64,000 nt of DNA, taken from contig NZ_FQWU01000002.1 of NCBI RefSeq assembly GCF_900129765.1, positions 992,001 through 1,056,000 on the forward strand, written 5' to 3'. The translations under genes were made by a program, and so were the position numbers. This document shows positions 1-8,926 of the stretch, piece after piece. The notes beneath the pieces are model-generated. The model saw only the letters and a program-made list of their open reading frames with translations, ran no database searches and was not told the DNA's origin. Position 1 is the stretch's first letter, and every line of letters begins with the position of its first letter. The stretch is from Massilia sp. CF038. GTDB lineage: Bacteria > Pseudomonadota > Gammaproteobacteria > Burkholderiales > Burkholderiaceae_D.

Positions 1-70
1 TACGCAATACCAGTGTGGCAGAGTTGGCTAAGCTCATGCCAAAACCATAACAACCTGGAGACTTTCAACG

Positions 71-1852
71 ATGGATCGCCGCCGCTTCCTACGCAGTTCC
101 CTTTACTTCACCGTCGTCTCGGCCAGCGCATCGCTGGCCGCGTGTGGCGGCAGCGACGATGGGGCAGCGCCGCCCCCGCCCGACGCCTTCTCGTTCCCCT
201 CCGGCCTGGCCAGCGGCGACCCGAAAGACAGTAGCGTCGTGTTCTGGACGCGCTGCCTGAGCAACAAGGGCGTGGAAAACGTCCCCTTGAAGCTGGAGGT
301 CTCGACCACCAGCAGTTTCGACGCACTGGCAGCCAGCGTGGCGCTCACCGCCACCCGCCAGTACGATTACACGGTGCGCGCCAAGGTCACCGGCCTGGCC
401 CCCGCGACCAAGTATTTTTACCGCTTTGTCGCAGGCCAGGACAAGACGCCGGTTGGCGAAACCAAAACCGCGCCAGCGCCCACCAGCACCCCGGCCCAGT
501 TACGCTTTGCCTGGCTTACCTGCCAGGACTGGAGCGTGAACCATTGGGCTGCCATGGAACTGATCGCGGCCGAAGATCTGGACTTGCTGGTGCACCTGGG
601 CGACTACATCTACGAGAGCGTGGGTGCCAGCTTCCAGAACGGCCACGCCGAGCCGGATCACAAGCGCCTGACTCTGCCCAACGGCAGCGCGCGCGGCAAT
701 GCGGTCGTGGCCACCACACTGGACGACTACCGCTCGCTGTACCGCAGCTACCGCAGCGACCCGCGCCTGCGTGAACTGCACCGCAAATTCCCGATGGTGG
801 CGATCTGGGACGACCACGAATTTTCCGACGACTGCTGGCAGGATCACCAGACCTACGACAACGCCAACACGCAGGAGACCAGCCGCCGCCGCAGCGCCAC
901 CCAGGCTTGGGCCGAGAACATGCCGATTGACTTTGGCGACCTGTCCTTCGATCTGGCCAAGCAGACCTATGACAATATCCGCATCTACCGCGATTTCCGC
1001 TTCGGCACCCTGATGCATCTGGTGATGACGGACCAGCGCCTGTACCGCGACGACCACGTGGTCGGCGAAGCGGAGCTGGCCCGCCTGCTTACCCACGATT
1101 CCGTCACCGGCGACGACAAGATCGGCGCGCGCTATTTTGTGCCGCTGCCCCTGTTAAAGCAGTTCGAAAGTCTTGACGGGGTCCTGCTGGGGCGGGCGCC
1201 GGCGATTCTGGGCACCACCCAGACCCAGTGGTGGAAAGAGACGCTTAAAGGCTCGCAAGCCAGCTGGAAGGTATGGGGCAACGAAGTCACGCTCAACCGC
1301 ATGTGGATCGATTTGCGCGCCTCGGCACCGCCGCCCTACAACAACCAGTATGTGGTCAACGCGGACGCGTGGGACGGCTATCCGGCGCACCGGGCCGAAC
1401 TGATGGGCTTTTTGAAGACCAACGCCATCAAGAACGTGGTGGCAATTACCGGCGACCTGCATGCCTTCCAGTGCGGCGTGATCCGCGATAATCCGGACCC
1501 GCTGGTGGGTACGCCAGTGGCGGTGGATTTTGTGGCAGCCGGCATTTCCAGCGACTCGTTCTATCAGTATCTGAAAGATGGCGCGGGCGCCACGCCACTG
1601 GCGCCGCTGGTGGCCACACCCGCCACCTTCGATGCTGTCATGCGCGGCAATAACCCGGACCTGCTGTATGCCGATCATGATGCACAGGGCTTTGCGATTG
1701 CCACCGTCACGGCAGCCTCGTTCAGCGTGGTGTTCCACAAGGTGAAGCGTCTGAATGCGGATGGCAGCAAGCCAGCCAGCCCGCTGCTGAAGAAAACGAA
1801 AATCACGCTGGCGCTGGGATCGACCACGCCGGTCATTGAAGACAATATCTAA
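71..1852 (+). CDS. phoD: PhoD-like alkaline phosphatase, Tat-exported
   Basis: Secreted phosphodiesterase/phosphomonoesterase of the PhoD family (593 aa), which releases phosphate from organic phosphate outside the cytoplasm. Seen: a twin-arginine signal at residues 3-8 (RRRFLR), a hydrophobic stretch, and a possible lipobox ending LAAC at Cys25, so it may be a Tat lipoprotein. A Fn3-like PhoD N-domain covers about residues 40-135. The metallophosphatase domain follows, with GDYIYE (Asp178), WDDHEF near residue 246 and GDLHAF near residue 461, which are the family's metal-ligand blocks. The start is supported by a GGAG about 12 bases upstream. The 70 bases before it show no other gene. It converges on the next gene. 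Family call is firm; lipidation is inferred. Confidence 0.92.
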   Translation: MDRRRFLRSSLYFTVVSASASLAACGGSDDGAAPPPPDAFSFPSGLASGDPKDSSVVFWTRCLSNKGVENVPLKLEVSTTSSFDALAASVALTATRQYDYTVRAKVTGLAPATKYFYRFVAGQDKTPVGETKTAPAPTSTPAQLRFAWLTCQDWSVNHWAAMELIAAEDLDLLVHLGDYIYESVGASFQNGHAEPDHKRLTLPNGSARGNAVVATTLDDYRSLYRSYRSDPRLRELHRKFPMVAIWDDHEFSDDCWQDHQTYDNANTQETSRRRSATQAWAENMPIDFGDLSFDLAKQTYDNIRIYRDFRFGTLMHLVMTDQRLYRDDHVVGEAELARLLTHDSVTGDDKIGARYFVPLPLLKQFESLDGVLLGRAPAILGTTQTQWWKETLKGSQASWKVWGNEVTLNRMWIDLRASAPPPYNNQYVVNADAWDGYPAHRAELMGFLKTNAIKNVVAITGDLHAFQCGVIRDNPDPLVGTPVAVDFVAAGISSDSFYQYLKDGAGATPLAPLVATPATFDAVMRGNNPDLLYADHDAQGFAIATVTAASFSVVFHKVKRLNADGSKPASPLLKKTKITLALGSTTPVIEDNI

Positions 1853-1872
1853 GCGCGTAACGACGATGGGGA

Positions 1873-2586
1873 CTACTGGTACTTCGCCAGTATCGTCCCC
1901 ACTTTCCCCTCTTTGACCATTTGCGTAATGGCCAGATCCACTTCCGCCAGCGTCACCCGCCCCTTCGGCGACACCGCGCACTGCCCCATGTAATTTTTTA
2001 CGACCAGCGGCGGATGCAGCGCCACTTTCAGCGCGCCGTTCTTCTGGCGCCACTCCAGAAAACTTTTCCCTGTCAGGGCGTATTCGATGCGCCCCGCCGC
2101 CAGCTTGCGCAAATTGGCGTCGGCCGTGGGACCGTCGGCACGCACAAAGCGCGCACCCAGCAAGGCTTCCATTTCGGGATGGGCGTAACCGAGCACGGTG
2201 CCGACGGGCTTGCCCGCCACGTCGTCGACGCTGCGCGGACGCGGCGCACTGCGCGCGCTGACCAGGACTTCGGCAATGGGAATGAAGGCTTGACTCCAGT
2301 GCAGGCGGCCATCGAGCCACTCGGGCACATAGCTGCACAGGACGTCGGCGCTGCCGTCTTCCAGTGCGCGCACCAGACGCTTGCGCGGCAGCGACATGAA
2401 GCGCGCGCTGCGCTGCATATGCTGCGCCAGCGCCACGCCAATATCACGGTGAATGCCGTCGACCAGGCGATAGCGCTCAAAGCGCGCCATGGGCATGTCG
2501 TTGGCGGTGTCGACCAACACCACCAGCTCGCCCGCTTGGGCAGCTGGCAGCAGCGTGATCAAACCGAGGAAGAAGAGGCGTCGCAT
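1873..2586 (-). CDS. Periplasmic solute-binding protein, SBP_bac_3 type
   Basis: A 237-residue protein with a Sec signal peptide (cleavage likely after AQA, residue 18) followed by a family-3 extracellular solute-binding fold. These proteins bind amino acids or related small molecules in the periplasm for ABC transporters, or act as orphan sensors. Seen: the typical opening GELVVLVDT, the mid-domain VDDVAGKPVGTVLGY and the C-terminal LAEVDLAITQMVKEGKVGTILAKY, which match the family's lobe-switching pattern. No permease or ATPase gene is next to it, so it is an orphan and its ligand cannot be named. It converges on phoD with only 20 bases between stop codons. Confidence 0.75.
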   Translation of the reverse strand: MRRLFFLGLITLLPAAQAGELVVLVDTANDMPMARFERYRLVDGIHRDIGVALAQHMQRSARFMSLPRKRLVRALEDGSADVLCSYVPEWLDGRLHWSQAFIPIAEVLVSARSAPRPRSVDDVAGKPVGTVLGYAHPEMEALLGARFVRADGPTADANLRKLAAGRIEYALTGKSFLEWRQKNGALKVALHPPLVVKNYMGQCAVSPKGRVTLAEVDLAITQMVKEGKVGTILAKYQ

Positions 2587-2614
2587 GACGCCATATTACA
2601 TGGGCGCGCCGTGT

Positions 2615-4870
2615 TTACGCTTTGAGCGCCACGCTGGATGGCTGGGTCAGGCGTCCGATCACCTGGTGCGCCAGACTGGCCGAGGTGGCGCGCTGGGCGG
2701 CGCCGGCGACGCTTTCGGCCTGTTCGACCGCGATGGCGGCACGGGTCGCCATCAGGGTGCGCGTGTCGGCGTCGATGCGCTGCGCTTCCAGTTCCACCAG
2801 CTGCTGCTTGGCGTTGGCCATTTCGCGCGTGGCCAGGGCGGCCTTGCGCTGCATGTCGGCCTGGGCCTGAGCACTCTCGAGCAGCTTGCGCTGCGCTTCG
2901 CGCTTGTCGATTGCTGCCTGCGCCGCCAGGTCTTGTACGGCGTGCAGCTGGCGTGCCATTTCGGCCTGCTTTTGTTCAGCATCGGCGCGCACCCGGGCCG
3001 CCTGGGCGGCGGCCTGCTCGGACGCCAGGCGAGCCACGGCAGCTTCGTTGGCGCGCTGTTCGTGCGCGGCTTTCTGGCGTTGCGCGGCCAGGGTCTGTTC
3101 CAGCAGCGCCAGCGAAGCGCGTTCGGCGTCCGCCACTTCGCGCTCGGCAGCCATGGTGTGCTCGATCACTTCGAGCTTGCGCTTCTCATTGTGCGCGCGC
3201 TCGGCCTGAACGCGGCCCAGGTCGGCGGCAATGCGCAGCTGGGCGATGCGGGCATCTGCGGCAGCGGCTTTTTCGGTCGCTTCCAGTTCGGTCTGCTCGA
3301 CCAGGGCGCGGGCAGCATCGATTTCGGCGCGGTTCGCTTCGGCAGCGCGCCGTTCCGCGTCGGCCTGCTGGCGCAGCAGCGCCGCCTGAACCTTCTCATT
3401 CTCGGCCCGTTCCTGGGCAGCGGCAGCCAGTTCGCGTTCGGCTTGCAGCTTGTCTTCCAGCCGGGCCAGGGCGGCCTGTTCGGCACTGGCGCGTGCCTGT
3501 TCGGCCTGCGCCAGCTGGGCCGCCTGCTCGGCTTTTTGCTGTGCCAGGGCCGCGCTGCGGCGCTGCAGTTCAACTTGTTCAGCCACGCGTGCCACGCGGG
3601 CCTGCTCGGCATCGTTTTCGCTGGCGGCGGCTGCGGCAGCGGCGGCTGCCAGCTGGGCGCGTTCTTCGGCCAGCTGGCGCGCGCGCTGCTGTTCCTGCGC
3701 TTCCAGGGCGGCGGCGGCAGTCGCTGCCTGGTCGGCCAGCTTGCGTTCCTGCGCCTTGGCGGTGGCAATGGCTTCCGCGTCAACTTTGGCTTGCACCACG
3801 CTGCCGGCATCTTCTTCGGCCAGCGCGCGCGTCAGGGCCACTTCGCGTAACTTGCGGTCCATTTCGATGCGCGCTTCGGTTGCAGCCAGGATGCGGGTCT
3901 CGGCTTCACGCCGCGCTTCGGCGCTGGCGGCGGCCATTTGTTCCAGACGTTCGCGGTGGATGGCAGCGTCGCGCAGTTCTTTTTCCGACTGCAGGCGCAG
4001 GTGAATCGATTTGGCGGCCACGCGCTCGGACTCGGCCTGGGCCAGCGCGATGGCTTCGCGTTCCTGCTCGATGTGGGCCAGGGCGCGTGCTTCTTCCAGG
4101 GCGCGGGCTTCGGCAACGGCACGCGCAAAGGCGGCGGCCAGGGCTACCTGGTCGGCTTTTTCGCGCTGCACGGTCAGTTCCAGCGCTTCCGATTCGGCTT
4201 CGGCCAGCAATTCGGCGGTCTGGCGCGCGCCCTTGGCCTGGCGTTCACGCTCGCGCGCCAGGGTGGCCAGACGGGCGTCGGCCGAGGCGATGTACAGCAC
4301 TTCTTCCTTGGCTGCGTGGACCGCGGCGACGCGCTCTACCGCTTGCAGGCGCGCTTGTTCGGTGTGCAGCAGCAGTTCATTGGCCGCGCGCGTGGCTTGT
4401 TCGGCCATGGCAGCTTCGGCTTCGATTTGTTCGGCCGCGCGGCGGCGCGCTTCTTCTTCGCTCTTGGCACGCGCTTCGGCGGCCAGCTTAATCTGGGTAT
4501 CGGCTTCGACGCGGGCGCGCAGTTCCAGCGTTTCCTGGCGCACGGCTTCCAGGCGCTCCAGACTGGCCTGGGCGGCGGCGCGCAGGGTTTCCAGGCGGTC
4601 GCGGTTGGCTTCGATGGCTTCTTCCGAGGCTTGCGCATTTTGCAAGGCGGCGGCAGCGGCAGCGGCGTCCATGGCGGCGCGTTCTTCGGCCAGGCTGCGG
4701 GCACGCGCTTCGGCGTGCGCGCGGCTTTCAGCGGCGCACGAGGCTTTTGCTTCCGCTTCGACGCGGGCGATGGCTTCGTGGATGGCACGCATTTCCGACT
4801 TGGCGCGGCCAGGTGCGGCCGGTTCCGTGGCTGGCTTGACGTCGTCGTGCAGGGCGGCTTGGGATTCCAT
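2615..4870 (-). CDS. Long Ala/Glu/Arg-rich coiled-coil protein of unknown function
   Basis: A 751-residue protein made almost entirely of Ala, Glu, Arg, Gln and Leu in heptad-like spacing, predicted to be one continuous alpha-helical coiled coil. No signal peptide, membrane segment or enzymatic motif is visible. Short phrases such as AEERA, AQAEQARA and AADAERA recur without forming an exact repeat. Such proteins are often structural or scaffold proteins, or resemble TolA/SMC-type helices, but no family is recognised here. The minus strand is chosen because the product lacks the Arg/Pro/Cys-rich character of the long shadow frames on the plus strand. It is followed at 28 bases by the solute-binding protein gene on the same strand. 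Function unknown. Confidence 0.7.
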   Translation of the reverse strand: MESQAALHDDVKPATEPAAPGRAKSEMRAIHEAIARVEAEAKASCAAESRAHAEARARSLAEERAAMDAAAAAAALQNAQASEEAIEANRDRLETLRAAAQASLERLEAVRQETLELRARVEADTQIKLAAEARAKSEEEARRRAAEQIEAEAAMAEQATRAANELLLHTEQARLQAVERVAAVHAAKEEVLYIASADARLATLARERERQAKGARQTAELLAEAESEALELTVQREKADQVALAAAFARAVAEARALEEARALAHIEQEREAIALAQAESERVAAKSIHLRLQSEKELRDAAIHRERLEQMAAASAEARREAETRILAATEARIEMDRKLREVALTRALAEEDAGSVVQAKVDAEAIATAKAQERKLADQAATAAAALEAQEQQRARQLAEERAQLAAAAAAAAASENDAEQARVARVAEQVELQRRSAALAQQKAEQAAQLAQAEQARASAEQAALARLEDKLQAERELAAAAQERAENEKVQAALLRQQADAERRAAEANRAEIDAARALVEQTELEATEKAAAADARIAQLRIAADLGRVQAERAHNEKRKLEVIEHTMAAEREVADAERASLALLEQTLAAQRQKAAHEQRANEAAVARLASEQAAAQAARVRADAEQKQAEMARQLHAVQDLAAQAAIDKREAQRKLLESAQAQADMQRKAALATREMANAKQQLVELEAQRIDADTRTLMATRAAIAVEQAESVAGAAQRATSASLAHQVIGRLTQPSSVALKA

Positions 4871-4990
4871 CGTCGTTCTCGCTATAGAAGGCTGCCGCGG
4901 AAAGCGGGCATAGAGAGATTATCGGGGATGGCGGGAGGCGTGAACGCGGTGAGGAGAGTGGGGAAAGTCGCCTAATTCGCGGCTTAAAAA

Positions 4991-5087
4991 CATCGCCCTC
5001 GCGAAGGCGGGCTCGCATGCGAGCCCCCTATTCCACGCAACCGGATTCGGACAGCTGGCATGGGCCCCCGCCTTCGCGAGGGCGATG
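4991..5087. repeat. Dispersed inverted-repeat element, copy A
   Basis: A 97-bp element bounded by perfect 21-bp inverted ends that begin CATCGCCCTCGCGAAGGCGG. The core includes ACCGGATTCGGA. An extra perfect 18-bp palindrome (GGGCTCGCATGCGAGCCC) lies at 5009-5026, just inside the left end. A related 84-bp copy lies at 17344-17427. No transposase is nearby. It resembles a REP/BIME- or MITE-like element; that class is inferred. It sits just downstream of the srkA stop, so it could also fold at the 3' end of that transcript. Confidence 0.8.
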
Positions 5088-5093
5088 TAATTG

Positions 5094-6092
5094 TCAGCTT
5101 TGCCACAAGGGCGGCTCATCCATCAGCGCCACCTGCTCGCGCAGCTCCAGAATGCGGTCTTGCCAATACCGTTGTGTATTAAACCACGGGAACGCCGCCG
5201 GAAATGCCGGGTCGTCCCAGCGGCTGGCCAGCCAGGCCGCGTAATGAATCAGGCGCAGTGTGCGCAGCGCTTCAATCAGGTGCAGCTGGCGCGTGTCAAA
5301 GTCGCAAAAGTCCTCGTACCCGGCCAGCACATCGCCCAGCTGGCGCACCATGTCGCTGCGCTCGCCCGAGAGCAGCATCCACAAATCCTGTACCGCCGGA
5401 CCCGTGCGGCTGTCGTCGAAGTCGACGAAATGGGGGCCGTCCGGTGTCCACAGCACATTGCCACCATGGCAATCGCCGTGCAGGCGGATCAGGGGCACCT
5501 GCCCTGCCCGCTCGTAGCAGCGCCGCACCCCGTCCAGGGCCTGGTCAATCACGCTGCGCCAGGGCGCCAGCAAGTCGGGCGGCAGAAAATCGTTGGCAAG
5601 CAGATAATCGCGCGACGCTGTGCCGAAGCTGGCAATGTCCAGCGCCGGGCGCTCGGCGTACGGCGCCAGCGCGCCGACTGCGTGAATACGGCCAATGAAG
5701 CGCCCCATCCATTCCAGAACGCCGGGAGCGTCGAGCTCGGGCGCGCGCCCGCCACGCCGTTCAAACACGGCAAAACGGAAACCCTGGAACGTGTGCAAGG
5801 TGGTCCCGCCAATGGTCATGGCCGGCACCACCGGAATTTCCTGGGCCACCAGTTCGGCTACAAACGCATGCTCTTCCAGAATGGCGGCGTCCGACCAGCG
5901 CTCGGGGCGGTAGAACTTGACCACCAGCGCCGGTCCCTCTTCCATGCCGGCCTGGTAGACCCGGTTTTCGTAGCTGTTCAAGGCCAGCAGGCGGCCGTCG
6001 GCACGCTGGCCGACACTGTCGAGAGCGTCGAGCACCCAGTCAGGGCTGAGGGTGGCAAAGGGATGGGGCGCGGGGGTGTCCATGGGCGCCAT
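5094..6092 (-). CDS. srkA: Stress response kinase A (YihE/RdoA family)
   Basis: Serine/threonine protein kinase of the SrkA (YihE) family, 332 aa against about 328 in E. coli. It has the aminoglycoside-phosphotransferase-like kinase fold and in E. coli protects against envelope and oxidative stress. Seen: an N-lobe NSYENRVYQ loop, a Lys in ALVVKFYRP for ATP, the catalytic loop RLHGDCHGGNVLW near residues 203-215, and the metal-binding VDFDDSRTGP about 15 residues later. An alternative ATG lies three codons in (6083). The gene is monocistronic. Its 3' side is occupied by the inverted-repeat element, whose right arm ends 7 bases from the stop. Confidence 0.93.
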   Translation of the reverse strand: MAPMDTPAPHPFATLSPDWVLDALDSVGQRADGRLLALNSYENRVYQAGMEEGPALVVKFYRPERWSDAAILEEHAFVAELVAQEIPVVPAMTIGGTTLHTFQGFRFAVFERRGGRAPELDAPGVLEWMGRFIGRIHAVGALAPYAERPALDIASFGTASRDYLLANDFLPPDLLAPWRSVIDQALDGVRRCYERAGQVPLIRLHGDCHGGNVLWTPDGPHFVDFDDSRTGPAVQDLWMLLSGERSDMVRQLGDVLAGYEDFCDFDTRQLHLIEALRTLRLIHYAAWLASRWDDPAFPAAFPWFNTQRYWQDRILELREQVALMDEPPLWQS

Positions 6093-6178
6093 TGTACGGC
6101 GCGGGCGCCGGAATAAATAGGCTGTTCCGCCTGCGAAGCGTTAAACTAGCGGCTTCAACTCTCCTTTAAAGCCACGCC

Positions 6179-6874
6179 ATGCAACTCGACCAGCCTTTGT
6201 CAGAAAAAGAATTTAACGAACTCGACCAGTTTTTGCTCTCGGACCGCAGCTCCGACGACGCCATGACCATGGACACCCTGCACGGCTACCTGACCGCCAT
6301 TGCCATTGGCCCGGAAACGATCATGCCGGCCGAGTGGCTGCTCAAGGTGTGGGGCGAGGATGCCTCGGCCATTCCAAAATGGAAGAACGCCAAGGAAGAA
6401 GAAAAGATCGTCAACCTGATCATGCGCTTCATGAATGAAGTGCTGGTCACGTTTGAAGTGGCGCCCAAAGAATTCGAACCGCTGTTCTGCGAAGCCGAGC
6501 ACGAAGGCGAAAACCTGATCGATGCCGAAGCCTGGTGCTGGGGCTTCTGGGAAGGCATGGAACTGCGCCCTGGTTCCTGGGACCCGATCTGGGAATCGGA
6601 CCTGGCGCCGCTGATGCGCCCGATCTACCTGCTGGGCGCCGACGAGATCGAAGAAGCTGAACTGGCCGAAGTCGACACCCCTGTCAAAGGCCACAAGCTG
6701 GCACTGGAAATCGAAGCCAACCTGCCTGCCATCCAGCGTTTCTGGGTGCCACTGCGCAAGGCGCCGGTGCAAACAGTCAAACGCGACGAACCGAAAGTTG
6801 GCCGCAATGAGGACTGCCCTTGCGGCAGCGGCAAAAAATTCAAGAAGTGCTGCGGCGCCGACAGCGCCGAGTAA
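6179..6874 (+). CDS. UPF0149/YecA family protein with SEC-C metal-binding tail
   Basis: A 231-residue protein with an N-terminal UPF0149 (YgfB/YecA) helical domain, about residues 5-180, with the typical [18 protein letters not shown] opening and an [11 protein letters not shown] block. It ends in a SEC-C zinc motif: Cys213-x-Cys215 and Cys224-Cys225. SEC-C tails bind zinc and, in SecA and YecA, contact ribosomes or SecB-like partners. A role as a ribosome- or translocon-associated protein is therefore likely but inferred. It converges on the HPP-CBS gene, leaving three bases between stop codons, and no terminator hairpin is visible there. Confidence 0.88.
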   Translation: MQLDQPLSEKEFNELDQFLLSDRSSDDAMTMDTLHGYLTAIAIGPETIMPAEWLLKVWGEDASAIPKWKNAKEEEKIVNLIMRFMNEVLVTFEVAPKEFEPLFCEAEHEGENLIDAEAWCWGFWEGMELRPGSWDPIWESDLAPLMRPIYLLGADEIEEAELAEVDTPVKGHKLALEIEANLPAIQRFWVPLRKAPVQTVKRDEPKVGRNEDCPCGSGKKFKKCCGADSAE

Positions 6875-6877
6875 ATT

Positions 6878-8050
6878 CTACGCAGCGGCCGGTTCGGCCA
6901 GGCGCGCCTGCACCAGGGCCGCCAGCAGGTCGGACTGGCTGATGATGCCGGCAAAACGCTGCTCGGCATCAAGCACGGGAATGTGGTGCAGGCCGCTGTT
7001 GGCCATCAGGGTCACCAGTTCCACGATAGGCGTGTCGACCGTGGCCGTCACCACCGGCGCGGTCATGATCTGGCCCACCACTTCCGGCTTTTCCGAATGG
7101 GTGCGCCCGCTCTTTCTGATCAAGGCCCGGAAGCGCGCGCCCAGCGTGCGGAAGTCGTCCAGGTCGCTGTGCCGCAGAAAATCACTTTGCGCCACCATCC
7201 CGATCACCCGCCGCGCCCGGTTCAGCACCGGCATCGCATGCAGGCGGTGGTAGCGCATGCTGCGCCAGGCTTCGCCCAGTTCGGTGGCAAATTCGGCCGT
7301 CACCCCATCTTTTGACATCACCGCGCCGCAGGTAATCACGCCAAAACGCCGTTCGTAGGCTTGCGCCTCGGTGGCCAGAATAATGTCTTCCAGGTCGTCG
7401 CGGCTCACGTCCAGCACCTGGTTATAGCGGCGCAGCACGGCATCCAGATCTTCCCGCTGAAAACCCAGACGGGCCGTGGGCACGGTGTCGGCCGTCAGGT
7501 GCGGATTGGCCAGCGCCGAGCGCTGGTTGTGCGGATAGCGGCGCCCCGACAAATTGTTGAACACTAGTGCCGCACCCACCATCAAGGCGGAATTGAGCGC
7601 CACTGGCGCCAGTGCAAAGCGAAAGCCCAGCGCGTGCACGGCCGGGCCGGCCAGCACGGCCGTCAAAGCGACTGCCCCGCCCGGTGGATGCAGGCAGCGC
7701 AGCGCGAACATGGCGGCAATGGCGCAGCCGCCAGCAAGCGGTGCAGCCAGGGCTGGATCGGACACCCACGCCGCGCACGCCACGCCGACCAGCGCTGACA
7801 CCGTATTGCCGCCAATGACGGCCCATGGCTGGGCCAGCGGACTGGCGGGCAGGCAGAACAGCAGCACCGACGAGGCCCCCATCGGCGCAATCAGCCACGC
7901 GCCGGACGGACCGAACATGTGCAGGCAAAGCCAGGCAGTAAAACCGAGCCCGGCCATTGCACCGAGACTGGCGCGCAGCTGCTCGCGCCGGCTGGTCGTA
8001 CTTACGGCAGGCAATAAGGCGCTGTACCAGGGAGATGGAGTGTCGGACAT
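6878..8050 (-). CDS. HPP-family membrane protein with two CBS domains
   Basis: About 390 residues. The N-terminal half holds an HPP integral membrane domain (about residues 20-165) with several hydrophobic helices, and the motif LHPPGGAVALTAVL is the family's signature. Two cytoplasmic CBS domains follow: the first around VMSKDGVTAEFATEL and the second around IMTAPVVTATVDTPIVELV. HPP proteins have been linked to nitrite transport in plastids and cyanobacteria, and CBS pairs usually bind adenine nucleotides, so a nucleotide-gated transporter is plausible. The substrate is not shown. I chose the Met in MSDTPSPW as start rather than a Met 12 codons upstream, because the upstream peptide looks non-coding. 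Neither start has a strong ribosome-binding site. Confidence 0.85.
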   Translation of the reverse strand: MSDTPSPWYSALLPAVSTTSRREQLRASLGAMAGLGFTAWLCLHMFGPSGAWLIAPMGASSVLLFCLPASPLAQPWAVIGGNTVSALVGVACAAWVSDPALAAPLAGGCAIAAMFALRCLHPPGGAVALTAVLAGPAVHALGFRFALAPVALNSALMVGAALVFNNLSGRRYPHNQRSALANPHLTADTVPTARLGFQREDLDAVLRRYNQVLDVSRDDLEDIILATEAQAYERRFGVITCGAVMSKDGVTAEFATELGEAWRSMRYHRLHAMPVLNRARRVIGMVAQSDFLRHSDLDDFRTLGARFRALIRKSGRTHSEKPEVVGQIMTAPVVTATVDTPIVELVTLMANSGLHHIPVLDAEQRFAGIISQSDLLAALVQARLAEPAAA

Positions 8051-8205
8051 AAAAGATGGGAAATTGCTGCAAATCAAATGCAACATTTTGCCACAGCAAT
8101 TGCTTCTACGCTAAGCGGGTCGGACGGCTGACTTGACGTTTTACAAACAGCAGCCGGCGTGCCCCGTCTAGCATGGACTATCCCAGTTCACCACCAGGGG
8201 TTGCC

Positions 8206-8736
8206 ATGGTCCGCTCAATGCTTGTTGCCCTGCTGCTCTGCAGCGCCAGCCACGCTGGTGCTGCCAGTCTGTATTCCGATTTGTATGGTTCCCGCTGCAA
8301 GACCCTGGACGCCGGCCACGGCGGCACACGCACGCGTCGCTGCGATGGCGTGGCCGGCTACCGCCTGCTGGTGCATGAGGCTGAAGCAACCACCTCGGTC
8401 GATGTGGTCAGCCCGCGCGGCGAGGTATGGCCGCTGGACTATTGGGACGTGGTCACGCCCGGGCTGGCCCGGGTAGGCCGCAAGGCCGAGTGGCGCATGC
8501 AGCGGCGCGGCGCGCAACTGGTGCCTACCGCCCTGCTGGTGCGGCTCGATACCGCCAGCGCGCCTGGCAGCGGACCGCGCATGGCTTCGGGGGCGATCCT
8601 GACGGCGGCGCGCATCGCCCCCGATGGCGCCTGCGTGGTCTACAGTGGCAGCGCGACGCCGGCCACCGCCAGCGCCGCCGCCAATCGCGCGCTGGAAAAG
8701 CGGCGCAACTGCCTTGGTGTACTGCGCGCGGATTAG
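8206..8736 (+). CDS. Hypothetical exported protein
   Basis: A 176-residue protein with a clear Sec signal peptide: MVRSMLVALLLCSASHAGA, cleavage after AGA. The start at 8206 is preferred to the ATG at 8173 because AGGGG lies six bases before it and the signal peptide begins there. The mature part contains two pairs of well-spaced cysteines (CKTLD, TRRCDGV, CVVYSG, RRNCLGV), suggesting periplasmic disulfides. No family is recognised. It converges on the patatin gene. Homologues in related bacteria would be needed to name it. Confidence 0.7.
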   Translation: MVRSMLVALLLCSASHAGAASLYSDLYGSRCKTLDAGHGGTRTRRCDGVAGYRLLVHEAEATTSVDVVSPRGEVWPLDYWDVVTPGLARVGRKAEWRMQRRGAQLVPTALLVRLDTASAPGSGPRMASGAILTAARIAPDGACVVYSGSATPATASAAANRALEKRRNCLGVLRAD

Positions 8737-8749
8737 CGCACACAGCCCA

Positions 8750-8926
8750 TCAATTACTGCCCGCGCGGCCCCTTGTCGGCACCTTGATGGTCCTTGATCC
8801 CATCGTTTTTGTGCCGACCCGCAACTTCTTCATCTTCGGCGCGCTGGCGGTTGTTTTGCGCATCTTGCTGGCCTGCTGCTGGTCGCGTTGCAGTTGTTCG
8901 CGTGGATCCTGGGTAGGCTTGGTCAT
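8750..8926 (-). CDS. Possible embedded small basic protein, in frame with the patatin 3' end
   Basis: Within the patatin reading frame an ATG at 8926 is preceded by AGGAG with a six-base spacer, an excellent ribosome-binding site that a purely internal codon would not need. It would give a 58-residue, strongly basic protein starting MTKPTQDPREQL and ending KVPTRGRAGSN. The composition changes sharply here: the patatin part is rich in Ala/Leu/Trp while this part is Lys/Arg/Gln/Thr-rich and looks disordered. Either this is a separate small gene whose upstream neighbour lost its stop codon, or a basic tail that is also made alone. Function unknown. Confidence 0.5.
   Translation of the reverse strand: MTKPTQDPREQLQRDQQQASKMRKTTASAPKMKKLRVGTKTMGSRTIKVPTRGRAGSN

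Noticed and set aside
13-234. Plus-strand 73-residue frame at the window start
   Set aside because: It overlaps phoD out of frame and is Arg-rich with no ribosome site.
2489-4975. Several long plus-strand frames (up to 617 residues) opposite the coiled-coil gene
   Set aside because: Their products are Arg/Pro/Gly/Phe-rich with no known family. They exist because the GC-rich, Ala/Glu-biased minus-strand gene leaves few stops on the other strand.
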